Assembly: GCF_037975245.1 (NCBI RefSeq)
Contig: NC_092578.1
Coordinates: forward strand, 2,367,001 to 2,431,000
Direction of reading: 5' to 3'
DNA length: 64,000 nt
DNA from: Apostichopus japonicus
Taxonomy: Eukaryota > Echinodermata > Holothuroidea > Aspidochirotida > Stichopodidae
Under the pieces are notes generated by a model. That model searched no databases. It saw only the letters and a list, made by a program, of their open reading frames with translations, and was not told where the DNA came from. Positions 52,338 to 64,000 of this stretch are shown one piece after another. Position 1 is the stretch's first letter. Each line of letters starts with the position of its first letter. The translations under genes were made by a program, and so were the position numbers.

Positions 52338-52471
52338 TATATATATACATATATAATTGAATTTGTAGTGAGTTGGAAAATCCAGAACAGTGAAAAAACT
52401 TCCAGCCTCCACCGGGATTCGAACCCGGGCCTCCCCCTTTATATGCGGACTCCTATTAAATATATATATAA
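52338..52471 (-). mobile_element. tRNA-derived SINE fragment
   Basis: On the minus strand a perfect Pol III B box, GGTTCGAATCC (52425-52415), sits in a TPsiC arm with a 5-bp stem (52412-52416 with 52424-52428) and 7-nt loop. It is followed by a GGAGGC acceptor-like strand and a non-tRNA tail (TGGAAGTTTTTTCACTG and onward) ending in TA repeats. The upstream half, where the A box and 5' acceptor strand should be, is replaced by a (TA)n run, so this is a broken or 5'-truncated SINE, not a working tRNA gene. Confidence 0.75.
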
Positions 52472-55400
52472 CTATTCATTGTCACCTTTGTTACTACAAA
52501 CTGCAGTGTTTATTCATTGCTGTCAGCCGTTTGCCCAGATGTACCGATGTGATGTATTTTAAGTCACCAAGTGGGGGCTTGTGTTCTACTTACTTGGTCT
52601 ATTAAGATAAGAACAGGTCATGACTTCTTATCAACAGCTGTGTGGAAAGGTGGTAATGGAGTTATCAAAGTAATAAAATTTATATGCAGCAGATACTCTC
52701 TCTTATAATTTCCAACATGCTCACGTAATTTCACGTTCCATCTATCCTACAGCTCTGTGTACTAGATAACCGGGATAGCTGTGGGACCATTTAAAATATA
52801 TCTGTGCTAGTGTTTTAAGCATTTATTTACTTCCTGGTATTTACTTGTAGAGTCAGGTATGATTTGTGGCACTTCACAAGTTATGGAAGACGTGTGATCC
52901 TATTCAATTGAAGTAGTATATTATAGACCAAGGCAAAGACAAACAATAGCTCATAAGTCCGGGAATAAATTAGACCGGTTTCGTGGAATAAAAAAAAACA
53001 AGAATGTACAAGTAATATGATTGAAGGAATGTGTGATGGTTACACTCCTTCCTGGCAGTCAAACTCCATAATATAGAGTATTTTCCTTTTTGTCCATTTT
53101 ACCCCTCCCCCACCCCATATGCTGTCCCCTTCTCTTGTCATTTTGGTATTCATACAGCAAACTTTCTGGTGCCAACACCCTCATGTGTCTTGCTTACAGT
53201 ATAACGCCTTGCTTTTTCAAAGTATGACTTTATTCCTCTGTGCTAATTTGCATAAATTCAAGTCTCTTATTCGGCATACTTCATTTCATTTCTTAATGTT
53301 CTGACTGGACCTCCGTAAGGAAAAAAGTGCAGATTGATGAAACTTTCTCAAATAGATTTCATTCACCAATTGCTTCTCCAGGATGCAAATCACTTGCATA
53401 TATTTGCCCACAGGATCTTCCCTACGTTCTTATACTAGCTGTGACCCTAAAACTACTGCACTTTAGCGTCCTACGTGTTTATTCCAAAGAGAAGTAAGCT
53501 TCATTCTTCTGTTTTGGCTTTCGCAATCTTCTTGAAAACAATTTGGAGTAAACTAAATAAAAAAATTATGATTTATGATGTTATTACATGTGACCCTCTT
53601 TTTTGTGATAGAGGGGTAGGGGTGCAGGGGAGTGGATAAAAATACTAATATAAAACACATGACAAAAAACAAAATATTGAAGGAAAAAAAATGGAAATGG
53701 AATGTGTCTGAGCAGGTATCTATTTCACCTCTGGTAGGAAGTAAAGGAGATTTCAAAGTGAGAGCTTGTCAGATTTATGTTACTGTTACAAACAGTTTAC
53801 ATTGTACTATAAGCTATTTACAAACATGACCTATTTCTACAGATAACAGGGTGACAAGTAATGCCCTTTGTGGCTCCTTTAGCTATGTAATAAAGATTAC
53901 ATGGCTGCTTCCTTCTGTTATTCTCAGTTAAAGCAACTGATTATGCATGAGACAAAATTATTTTTTCCTGCCAAAAAAATACACAAATATGTATTTATCA
54001 TCAGATTTTGGCATAATAATTGTTGAGAAAAATGTTGAATGCCTCTGTGAAAGTCATTTTATTACTTTTCAGATGTGAACTTGATCACCTAGATCCACAT
54101 TCCGAAACACTTTTATAAAAACAGATCCACAGAGACCTACAGTGTATCCTACACTATTTATATAAATATGAGAATTATGTCTGGAGGTTTTTCGTTTTAT
54201 GTGATTACTGTAATTGATTCGGATATTTAACAGTCAATTGCACATTTTTTTTTTCAATAAGGAGATATCCTTAATTCATAGCATTCACATCACTGTAATA
54301 AAATGGTTACATTTTAACAGTGAAAATGATGTGTAGGGAAATATGATATTCATTGTAACGTTGGGGATGAAATGGAGCCAGGAAAATTGATCTCAAGACA
54401 AGCTACACCTTCTATATTTAATTTACAAGTTATACCATACCAGTTTTACACTATTGTAAGGGATCAGTGAGGTTACATGATATGTCATTTAAGGCAACAT
54501 GTACAACCTCCCAAACCCTCTCCCATGATCAAGAAACTCCCTCCCCACCCCCTCCCCCCCAAAAAATACTTTTGTCACTTCCCTTTCTTACATAATTCCT
54601 TTTAATCTTAACTACTTTTCTGGATCCTCATTTTAGTGGGGGAATTATCATCTCTCTCTTTGAATGACCTTAAGAATTTGGTTTTTCTTTTTGAAGATGC
54701 TTTAAATAATTGCTGGTTTAAGATAATTCAGATTGTAGTTATACAAAAGAATGAAAACCAGAATTTTAACGATGAGTTTTGCTGACTTGAGTCTTAGATT
54801 TACTTAAGAAACAATGTCATTGAAATCAATACTGAATTATCAATTTTTTATTTTTATGTACAGGTATAAAATAAGTTTTAAAAATACAACCTGTGGTGTA
54901 GATCATTTTGTCAAATTGCTGGTCAGTACTAACCCTCATTTAGCAATGATTTCAAAGTAAACTTTCCAAGAAAATGAAGTTTCTCAATTTTTTTCTTCTA
55001 TTTCTAAGTATATTACACTAGTTTATCAACATTCAATAGTTCTAAGCCTGTACATATGGAATGAATTTAAAAACTTCATACAATAAATAACTACAAATAT
55101 ATTATTAATTGCATGTGACATAACACGCCTTCCCTTGTTTCAGAAAATTCCATTTCAGAAAAAGACATAACTTGACAACTAGAGGTGACACTATGATTCA
55201 CTGATTTTGTCACATTTTCAAAACAGCCCCTCCTTTTGCCCTTGAAAAGTTTCCTTGGATGAATGACAAGAAGGACAAGCTTGGAAATTAAACAATCATA
55301 AAAAGAAAATTAGGTGTTGAAGAGACATCCCTATCATATCTGGTTCCTTTTTTTTTCATTCCGTCGCCATTGTTTGTATCTTGTGTCATGTCATAATACA

Positions 55401-57761
55401 TTCACTGTTGCTTGTCAAGATCTTTTGGTGCCTTTGAGATGATTGAGAGATCTGTTTACGTGTGACTGTAGGAGCTAGCTTCAAGCTAGATATAGCCAAA
55501 TCAAATGTTTCCTATTTTTGGTCATGGCTGACCTGGTACTGTCAATTCTTCCCATAATTAATGACATCACCAGATCTAAAGGGTAAACCTTTTCCAAGTT
55601 ATCCACCCCCCCCCCCTTAGATTGGTCTCCCCTATAAATCATCCTGCCTATAAGCCAACAATTTTTATCTTCCATCTCCCCTACTATCTGATCTTTACCA
55701 TTATTTTTGAGAATCTGTTTACCTGCCCTCTCTCTGACCCCTTTTTGCCCTTCTCTGACAGAATTGGGTCAAAGGCTTCTCCTCTGACCTAGTTCTAATA
55801 ATCCCAAAATACCGTGTAGCCTAAATATTTGTCTACTATTGTCAGCACTCATTAAAAGATTGCCTTGCCTGAAACAAACACTGTCACAAATAGCTTTACT
55901 GTAGCACCTGATCTGTGTCAAAGCTCGCCTTGTGAAGATCATTTGCAACAGTTGCCAAATGTTTGAATTTTTTCATAACTTATGAACTGGATTATAAGCT
56001 CTGGATCTCCAAAACAGGTGCAGATTGGCCCAAGGACTGTCATAAATTTATGGAAATCTAGAATAAGGGAAAAAAAGAGGATTTTTCTTTCATTTGTAAA
56101 GCTATGTTGCTGACAGGGTTCTTGAAATAAACTGAAACTTTCTTTTTATTTTCCATGTTTTAATTGTTTAACAGTATTTCATGTTACACTGGTTAGTGTT
56201 TGCAACAGAATAACAGTTTACTCTGATATGTTATTTCAACAGGTGATACTAAACATTTGTAATCTCATGTTATGTTAAATAAACATGAATGATATTTCTG
56301 TTTCAGGAATATTGACTATGTTTATTAATGTTAATTGTGTGTTTTTAATGAGTTGCAAGTGGCAGATTCTGAAAGAATGATTTATCTTTTGCTGTTTTAG
56401 TTCTTGTCAGTTCTGGGAAAACAAGTTGAAGCTGCTGTGGGCTCTTAGATTATGAACAGATATATGGTATTAACATGTAGTAAAGCAGAAATAACTAAGC
56501 ATATTGCTTTCATTGGAAGATTGTTAGACATTGTATTTGTAGAAGAATAATGTAAAGACTGACAGAGCAGCATTTCTGGAAATAATTGGAAATGTGGAAA
56601 CTTGTGCTAAAGATATATGATGTGGATGAAATGTGGGAACACAAAAATAGAGCAAATGTGGGAAACACACAGTGTATTCCATTTCAGAGACTTGGATGCA
56701 GTTTTACTGATGCTCAAAGCTTAAACTTAGTTTAGCGGACGTGATTGAAAAGGCCTCGAAGAAGCTTCTGATTTGTTAATAACCAGACTTGTTTAAAGTT
56801 GCCAAACGAACAGTGGGCAACATTTTGTCGCTAAAATGTGCTTGGTTTAAGTGAACCTTATGTTAGTTTGAATATGTCGCACTTTGTGAGAATGAGGATA
56901 TTTGCAGGTACTTTGTCCAGAAGTGTCCATCAGAGATTCCTCAAAGGAATTCTCAGTGATTTCGGCATCTTCTGTTGAATTAGGGCGTGGCTGGACATCT
57001 CCTTTAGAAGCTTACCTGTTATGATTCTGGATTTTTTTCAATAAAGGTTCAATGTTTCTAATAGATAAGATAACAAGGAGTTCCTACATTAATGTTTCTA
57101 ACATTTCATTTTAATATTGATATTTTGGTGCATTTTAACGATAATTTCTAGAGCATTCTTCTAATGAACTTTACCACCATAGTCAATTACTTTAATTTAA
57201 CGAAGGCCTTGTCCCTTTGTCTATTTGAGGGTCTCCCTTGCTCCTCCCCCTTCTGGTTCTCTCTCACCGGTGGGTTCAACTTTGACTTTATCTCCACACC
57301 AGCAGAGTTGAACAAATTTATGCCAGTAGGTGTTATCTCTGATCCCCTTGATCTCTAGCGCTTGACCTATGGACTGACCAATGTCCTCTGTGTAACAGCT
57401 GGCCATGCAAGGTCACTTTCCATTGGTCTGTTCCTTCTACGTGACAGTATTTATATTTTCCTAATTTTTTTCTCCGTCGACCAATGTTATTGTAGTTTCC
57501 GGATATCTCCGCTGAGGTACTGTATGTGCATGTTCCCTCTCAACATTGATTTGTGGTGTTAAAATTGTCACTCCTATTGAAGAATTCACCTCCTATGGGT
57601 CCTTTTCCGGTAGCCCGTTCATGCCTCATGGCTGTTGACCCTTATTAACAAAAAACCATAGTTCGCAGTATGTTCCACTAAATACTGCTGTGTCATTGTG
57701 TTGCCTTTGTATTGCCATGTATTGCCTTGTAATTACCCTTGAAACTACACGTTGTTGCTCA

Positions 57762-57840
57762 GGATGGGATGTCGCCGGCGGTTAGCACCATTGGCGTCGT
57801 CGTTGGTATTTCTGAGCAGTCGCAGTCACTGCTTCCGGTA
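57762..57840 (+). promoter_or_regulatory. CpG-richer patch with ETS-type site, possible SMARCD 5' region
   Basis: CpG-containing DNA (GTCGCCGGCGG, GGCGTCGTCG) in otherwise AT-rich surroundings, about 0.6 kb before the first recognised SMARCD exon. It contains CTTCCGG (57832-57838), the ETS-factor core common at TATA-less housekeeping promoters. It also has an acceptor-like TTGTTGCTCAG before it and an ATG at 57769. Either a promoter or a small exon; location is the only link to SMARCD. Confidence 0.25.
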
Positions 57841-58448
57841 TCTATCTTAAGTTTATATAATGTCTTACATTAACATATATTTAACATACCCGCACTCCCG
57901 CAGCATGATGTGTGCAGCTGCTGACCCACAGTTTTAGCATTATTAATAGTCGGTATTTATTTCTTACTTGTACCACTGTAAGTACAGTACTGTGCCACCA
58001 GTTGTTATCTTGTCATCTGGTCAAGGATATTTGTCTGTATGCGAACGTGACTGCAATGCTACAGAAGGCTTCAGTGATATTTTATTTATCATTTTCATTT
58101 CTTGAAGGAGATGATGCGCTTTTCCATTTTTTGGTTACATCACAAATATGGCAATACAATACACTTTCCCAAATAAAGAAAACAATAGGAAAGTTGTATT
58201 TGTAAGTTATCAACAGAAGAAGTGAAGAAGGCAGTAGTTAGACCAATACGTGTTACATCTTTGTTATACCTCGATGTTGGTCTGCGTTTAAAATATAAAT
58301 ATGGTCTGTCACATGTAATATTAATCCATCCAATCAGTAATAAAAATATAGATATCCCTTGTGAAGTCTACCACAGAGTTTATTGACATAATGATTGGCT
58401 ATATAACAACATTAAAACTGATGTATTTCCTTCTTTTTTTTTTGACAG

Positions 58449-58579
58449 AGACCCCAGCATATGGGTGGGGGTATGCCACCCCCATATGGGGGTGGAAGGC
58501 CTGGTATGCACCACAACTTTGTGGAACAGTCAAGGAAGAGACATGCAGCCCAGATGGAAGCCCAGAAGAAATCTCAAAG
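58449..58579 (+). CDS. SMARCD: SMARCD exon: Gly/Pro-rich N-terminal segment
   Basis: The acceptor is a T-rich tract ending TTGACAG; the donor is CAAAG|GTAGTG (GT at 58580-58581). 131 nt, phase 0 in, 2 out. It reads [20 protein letters not shown], then [20 protein letters not shown]. The SRKR and basic/Gln-rich part corresponds to the stretch just before the conserved core in vertebrate SMARCD proteins (QSRKR there too). The open frame upstream of 58449 is intron. Confidence 0.88.
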
Positions 58580-59309
58580 GTAGTGATTTAATTACTTAAG
58601 TAATCATAGAAGTAGGTGCGATATGACTTGTTGTTTATAGAGCTGATAGAGCAAATGAATTATAAATCTTAAAGATTGCTACTTCAAGCACCATTCTAGC
58701 TTAAATGCTTTCTTTGCTAATTCACAATTCAATAATAATTTTCCAGTCATATTTTTGGATGTATTAATATTTATAGACAACCCAAATATGTTCTTGCAAT
58801 CTCTTTTGCGCCCACTTTTCATGTGAAGCCATGGTGCGACCCCTTGGTACACGATATGCAAGGTGCTATGGCTTCAAACTAACTCTTCTTTTAATTTCAT
58901 AAAAGAAAACTCATAGAAAGGATGAAATCTTTTACTCTCAGTAAATGTTACCTGAAGTCGAAAAATATTTTGATAGAGCTACAAAAAGCAACCCTACATG
59001 TATGCACTACCAGCATTAATTAAGTGATTGTTTTAATTAATCTGTACATTTATTAGCCCATTGACAATGGTGAATCGTTGACAAGTTTTCTTATGCTGCT
59101 GCTGCATGTTGAATGGTATGTGTCTTCATTATTCCTTCAGCGCAAGGAAGAAACGCCGTATGGCAGATAAAGTGCTACCACTCCAGATACGACATCTGGT
59201 TCCTGAATCTCAAGCCTACATGGACCTGCTGGCATTTGAGAGAAAGCTGGACTCTACCATCATGAGAAAAAGGCTGGATATTCAAGAAGCATTGAAACGC
59301 CCCATGAAA
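58449..59309 (+). CDS. SMARCD: SMARCD (BAF60) SWI/SNF subunit, two exons of a partial gene
   Basis: Join of 58449-58579 and 59141-59309, 100 codons. The second exon reads [18 protein letters not shown], then [20 protein letters not shown] and [12 protein letters not shown], nearly the signature of BAF60 proteins from fly to human. The first is the less conserved Gly/Pro-rich N-terminal segment. BAF60 proteins are nuclear subunits of the SWI/SNF (BAF/PBAF) remodeller that bridge the core to transcription factors. The SWIB domain and C-terminus are absent: the donor AAA|GTAAGT opens an intron running past the right edge. Start codon and upstream exons were not located. Paralogue (SMARCD1, 2 or 3) cannot be assigned; invertebrates usually have one. 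Confidence 0.93.
58580..59140 (+). other. SMARCD intron
   Basis: GT-AG intron of 561 bp, AT-rich, ending CATTATTCCTTCAG. Nothing else seen. Confidence 0.88.
59141..59309 (+). CDS. SMARCD: SMARCD exon: conserved BAF60 core
   Basis: 169 nt, phase 2 in, 0 out. It joins to the previous exon as a Ser codon (AG|C) and encodes 56 further residues, including [31 protein letters not shown] and [15 protein letters not shown]. The next residues expected from the family (a KRKLRIFIS-type segment) do not follow, because the donor GTAAGT begins at 59310. This is the most conserved block in the window. Confidence 0.95.
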
Positions 59310-59421
59310 GTAAGTCTAGAGAATCCACCATAAAACATCAGGTGTTGGCACAAAATGGAAGCTGTTTCTTCAACTTTATTGGACCTCTCCAGTGTTCTTT
59401 TGTTTCCCAAAAAATTTCCTA

Positions 59422-59478
59422 TCACCCCTCCTCCCCTCCCCCTCCCTCCTCCCCCTCCCACCCCCCTTGCTGCCCCTT
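59422..59478. repeat. C-rich CCCCTCC tract
   Basis: CCCCTCCCTCCT-type low-complexity sequence in the SMARCD intron; it gives chance open frames on both strands. Confidence 0.85.
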
Positions 59479-60191
59479 TCTCCGCTTTCCTTATTTCCTT
59501 CATCTGTGTCACTGTCAGCTTCACATATGCTTACCAGAATGTCTTCTGGATAAGAAAAATATAAAAGTAGGTCATATTCTGCCATGGGAACTGATTATGG
59601 ATCCATGCAATGCTTAAAAGTAGGTTACTTTGATCTATAAAACAGGAGAATCGGCTCATCAAGAAGCACTATTGTTTGATCAATCCTAGCCGACTGTGTG
59701 CTCAACACTTAGAAATAGTCAATAATCCATATCAATCTTGAAATAGTTTTGTCTTACAAACAGTTGGTTAATAAACACTCCATTTGGTATTTTGTGAAAG
59801 ATAACAGTTCCAAGTTTTACAGGTGTGCCGGCCAACTTTATGATACTTAGCCGAGATATTTGAAATAGTTTGTATACCATTGTAGTTAATAGATCCCATC
59901 GGTATTTGACCCTCGAATCCATGGTGAGGGCCTTTTAAAAAAAATTTATGCCAGGGGAAAGACCTCCCCCAGACCCTCCCTTCATGGAAGTCAGCTTCAA
60001 GGAAACCACTGCTCTTTTCAAAGTCCTAGATCTGCCCCTGATAGCAAATAAGATCCCATCTGCCTGCCTGCCCCCCTCCCCTCCCTCTCCCTCTTCTACC
60101 TCAGAATTTCTCAAGATCAAATCTAAATTAGTTCCCATTAAAATGGTTATGACACCCAGTACATTTGCCTGTACTTTCAAATACCCATTCC

Positions 60192-60310
60192 TGTTGTTTA
60201 TCTTAATCCTCATAAGTGGGGTGGATGTACCCTTTGATGTCCCCCTACAGTGTTGTTCATCTTTAATCCTCATAAGTGGGGTGGATGTACCCTTTGATGT
60301 CCCCCTACAG
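60192..60310. repeat. 60-bp tandem duplication
   Basis: Two adjacent copies (60192-60250 and 60251-60310). They differ by a T/C change and a one-base T insertion near the start and are otherwise identical through CCCCCTACAG. High identity suggests a recent duplication. Each copy ends in a splice-acceptor-like CCCCCTACAG. Confidence 0.95.
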
Positions 60311-63300
60311 GTTGCTAATGATTTAGCCCACAATAGAGCAACAATATAAAGCATTATCAGAATGGGATTTGATGTAACATCCCCCTTCAGTTGAAAGATG
60401 AAAGAGCAAAATAATTTAATTAAAAGGAAAGACAAACAGATGGACATGCTTCTTTTTGCAAATTTTTGGCATATTTGTGCATATTTCTTGCATATTATTT
60501 TGCATATAACAAGTCTGAGATAAAGTATAAATTTTTGACTATTGATTGTAGGCTCCCCTTTCGTCATGATGTAGAACCCCCCCTGAGATTCAATTAAGCG
60601 TAGGGGTCATCTTACTTGAAGTTAAATTTGTGAAAAATTTGCTAGACCGTGGTTTCCAAAGTATTATCATTAGTGTCATTAAATCCTTAAATGCAGTCCA
60701 TGAAATTTAGGCTAATGAACTAGGTCAATTAATTAGGGTCTATTTAGATCGGTCATCTTGATAAAATTTGCTTCAACCAACATTTACCTGTTCTAATAAT
60801 AAAGTACAGAGAAATATGCAAAACTAATCTTTAATTTATGGCCCAGATATGCTGTCCTTTGGACAGACCACCACACCCCTCGGGAATAATGGACAGAATC
60901 AAAACATCTGTTCTTTATTGACTGAGAGAGGAGGGCACTTAAATGCAATAAGTAGACCAACTGTGTAAATTAGATTTATCCCTTTAACTCTTTTTAATGC
61001 TACAGTAACAGAGAAGTCAAAATTCAGCTGATTTGGTTTTGAAAAGAAACAGCAAAATTAGGGGTGTAGGTAGGTTGGGGCTAGGGAAGGAATAATTTAA
61101 TGGAAGCCATGTAATATATGGTCAAATTAAAAGGAAGCTTCCTACAAATTGGCTGAAGTTGTTTTGCTGTCCAAAATTGCTGACAATTTTCTGCATATTT
61201 TGGTTGAAAACTACCTCTTCTTAGCATTTTAGTGATATGTTGTTAATGCATCTGGTAACAGCAGAGTGATTGACATCATCACGACATCAATAAAGCTTGA
61301 ATGTTTTGTTTTCCTTTAATAGTAATATTTAGCTCACTTCTCGAAAGAGGGAAATAAATATTCCTACAAAAAAGTCACATTTCTATAATAATTCCTGACT
61401 ACATAGAACATCGCCAGCTAAGCAGACATTCCACAGGTATTTCACATCTTAAGGATAAATCAACCAGAAGATTATAATTGGAATTAACATTTGTATGTAG
61501 GCATGGTCATTGAATAACACAAGGAAAAACTTGTAGACCCCACCACTTATATGACATCGGTGAAATCAACAATGTTTCCAGTTCCTCTTCCAAGCAGTTT
61601 AAAACTTGACCAGCCTCCATTGATCGTCACGGTAGATACAACAGTACCCCTCCGGCTGGTAGAGGTAAATTGAAAGTTACGTCCCCACCATGGGGCCACT
61701 TACGGACATTAGCTGGTCTTTTTGGCAGCTGACAATGCCTAACCTGGGTGATGAAAGTGTCTGTATGAGATAGATGATCATTGAAGGGACCAGTCATGAG
61801 GTGAAATTACTGGTATTGTCTCTCCCACTATCATGTACCCACACCTTTCATTCTGGTATGAACCAGTTTTCCTAATTCAAAATGGCACCTGATACTCTGG
61901 CATACCGGTAGCGGAACTATCGGTAACCATTGTAGTCCATGTCTAATGGGAACGTTCCTAATCAGAGCATTATCTCATTAACCCAATATTTGTCTTATAT
62001 AATTAGGAATAGTATGCTACATGGCTCATATCTGCCTCATTTCTTAATGAATCCTGACAATAATGGAGCACAGGTCTACAATTAACCTCGGTTTGATATT
62101 GATGCACTTTTTCTTACGAGGAAATAGCATACAGCAAATATTAGTGGTTGTTTGTTCATTCTTTTCATTTCACTGAAACTTGAGCTTCTGGTATCCACCG
62201 ATCCTTTTGTATCATAAACCAGTATTACTTCAACCGGAACCCGGAGAGAGAAGAAGGTCAGAATTGGTTCATGTTCTTTTTGGCAGCAATGTGTTTGTTA
62301 ATGCAGCATTCTGCATTCTGTTATCAACACAAACCGATGCCTTTCATGCAAACAATGTTATGATGAGGTACACTCAATTCTTTTCCACCGGAATTAGCCC
62401 TTTTTGCAAAGAATGAGCTGATGTACATTTTGTTGTTTGTCAACATGTCGACAAGTCAGCATGGATACATGCTTGTTTTGTAAACAGAACCCCAGGGCTA
62501 ATTCCTACCTCACCAAAGTAATATAATCGTAGGAGACCTGTCAGAGCTACATGAAAGAGGTGAGTTTGATTCACTCTCGTGATAGCTATCTGTATGTCAG
62601 TGTTTATAATGGAATGTATGATCTTACATAAATATAAAAAAACAAGACAATATTACCAGTCGTATGCAATGGACTGAAAAGCAGCTGTTAGCAACACATA
62701 AATACACACGTGATGTAACCAGATTCCATATATTCTATCAGATTAATTCAAGATGCTGGTGTCATGACTGTATGAAAGCTAAAATGGAGAAATTCATTTT
62801 CTTTTTGTTAGTGTAATTAAATGATTATTACTAATTAATTACTCATGGCAGGTAGTGACAATGATGTCCCATCCAGATTCTTACATGCAACGAATTTATC
62901 TAGTTCAAAGGGGTACTTCTACTGTAAAATTGTGTTGTGTTGACTTTCTTTTAAAACGTAACAGATTATTACAATGTCCAGATCATGTCCCACCCATCGC
63001 CGGTAGGAATAGTCCACTATTGCGTAGGGGTGTTTTGAATTTGTGTACAATCTAAACCAATTCTTTTTATTTTGAGAACGACACTTCACATCCTTAACCT
63101 ATTTTAATTTAGTGAATTAGTATGATGTTATTATTAATCTCTAACCTATGTTCACCTTTTACCATTGTTAAACTCTACGCCAACCTATTATCGAATGGTA
63201 TAGTCCAAAATAAAGCAACTGATGACAAATGGGACAAGATCCAAAGGTCCTAAGCAATATTTATCACATTAATTGATCAGACTGACAAAGTAATTTGTAC

Positions 63301-64000
63301 ATGTTCGTATTTTACATAATGACAGGATTGAATGATGTTAATGCTGTTACAATGTTCAAGTAGGATGCATGATTGTTCGAACAAAAAATCAACAACCTAC
63401 AATTGAAATTAGGTTTCTGTGGATAAAGCTTGTCGGGACTCAGAGAATAATTGAAGTGTTCAAATTTTGGTGTAGCCTTCTTTAGGCTCAGAATTTTGTC
63501 TTTAATCACATACTATGACAAATATGATGTACAACACATGCTTTATAATTTTTGCATGGCAGTCAAACTTTTGATTGGCCATACTGGTCAGAAAAGTTAT
63601 TCCTTGGGACCACACTTGAGCATAACCAAGGACTGTTTGGTATTAATTTTATCTACTCTATCATTTATACTCCTTTTGAGTTATCATTCATCAACAAGGA
63701 GGCTTGTATGTTTCCATTTTATGTTTGCTCAAGAAAAAGAGAAAAAAAGTATCGGAGAGTATATATATTCGTTTGAAATGTGGCTCCTGAAATATATTTT
63801 AGGATCACAGAGGATTACTTGGCAAGTTGTGGGGTCCAGCTGCCCCCCCCCCCATCCCCACTTAGTTTCATTATAACTTTCTACATTAAAGAACAAGTGA
63901 AAAGATGATTAATTTAAGTAATATGATCAGCTTCAAGGTCAGGTTAAACTAACACATTTCTGAAAATTCAGCAAAAGAATGAATCCAACATTCAGTGACA

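Larger units (their letters stand above)
47124..58448. other. gene-poor stretch upstream of SMARCD exons
   Basis: Mostly AT-rich DNA with a T-rich stretch at 47745-47825, a (GTA)n near 47518 and C-rich tracts near 48700, 49005 and 51090. Listed separately are the SINE fragment, the open island at 49796-50007 and a CpG-richer patch at 57762-57840. A GC-richer piece at 57220-57420 is open on both strands but not recognisable. The 5' exon or exons of SMARCD probably lie here or further left; I could not identify them. Confidence 0.5.
59310..64000 (+). other. SMARCD intron continuing beyond the window
   Basis: No further BAF60 exon is visible up to the right edge, so this intron exceeds 4.6 kb. 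It holds a C-rich tract, a 60-bp tandem duplication, and a short splice-bounded open stretch at about 61518-61673. That stretch has an in-frame ATG at about 61551 and a possible donor GAG|GTAAAT, without recognisable similarity. A run of about 12 C lies near 63842. The open frames at 62180-62416, 62855-63055 and 63451-63876 show no known domain. Confidence 0.65.

Noticed and set aside
52405-52450. Functional tRNA gene
   Set aside because: Only the TPsiC arm and 3' acceptor strand are present; the D arm and 5' acceptor strand are missing and a SINE tail follows.
57164-57562. Open frames on both strands around 57.2-57.5 kb
   Set aside because: GC-richer, but no known domain and no consistent splice sites; they do not match SMARCD N-terminal sequence.
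59282-59585. Pro-rich and Gly-rich frames near 59.4 kb
   Set aside because: Translations of a CCCCTCC simple tract in the SMARCD intron.
59935-60567. 210-codon minus frame
   Set aside because: Crosses the 60-bp duplication and C-rich tracts inside the SMARCD intron; no similarity recognised.
1-64000. CRISPR arrays, operons or bacterial mobile elements
   Set aside because: The window is eukaryotic (spliced P450 and BAF60); tandem arrays here lack unique spacers.

Overview
The window is an AT-rich, intron-rich animal genome segment. Protein-coding DNA is a small fraction of it: the only confidently coding DNA is a few exons with canonical GT/AG splice sites. The rest is introns and intergenic DNA full of minisatellites, microsatellites, long C/G homopolymers and C(n)A(n) tracts. 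The P450 falls in the CYP2 clan with CYP17/CYP1-like features, there is a BAF60 subunit of SWI/SNF, and there is one tRNA-derived SINE fragment. I infer a marine invertebrate deuterostome, perhaps an echinoderm. The species call is inference, not something read directly from the bases.

Layout. 1-835: a 33-bp minisatellite cut by the left edge. 836-8802: no gene recognised. 8803-18425 (minus strand): a complete cytochrome P450 coding sequence in four exons (18425-17540, 16179-16027, 12274-12170, 9134-8803). The junctions keep one frame and give 491 residues with I-helix, ExxR, PERF and heme-Cys motifs. A probable non-coding first exon with a TATA box lies about 9 kb upstream (27463 to about 27525, TATA at 27547-27555). 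Introns of this gene hold several tandem arrays (15-bp, 20-bp and 51-bp units). 27556-46977: long gene-poor stretch with G-rich and C-rich arrays and a weak candidate 5' exon at 36141-36277. 46978-47123 (minus): a candidate first coding exon for a protein with an N-myristoylation-type N-terminus, unidentified. 47124-58448: mostly empty, with a SINE fragment and one unexplained open island. 58449-59309 (plus): two exons of a SMARCD (BAF60) gene whose remaining exons lie outside the window or were not found.

The P450 is expected to be an ER-anchored monooxygenase acting on a steroid-like or xenobiotic substrate. SMARCD is a nuclear chromatin-remodelling subunit. Nothing in the sequence links the two functionally. 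I found no convincing undescribed multi-gene system. The best leads are the Thr in place of the conserved C-helix Arg of the P450, the MGATQS exon, the repeat arrays, and several small splice-bounded islands that need transcript data.
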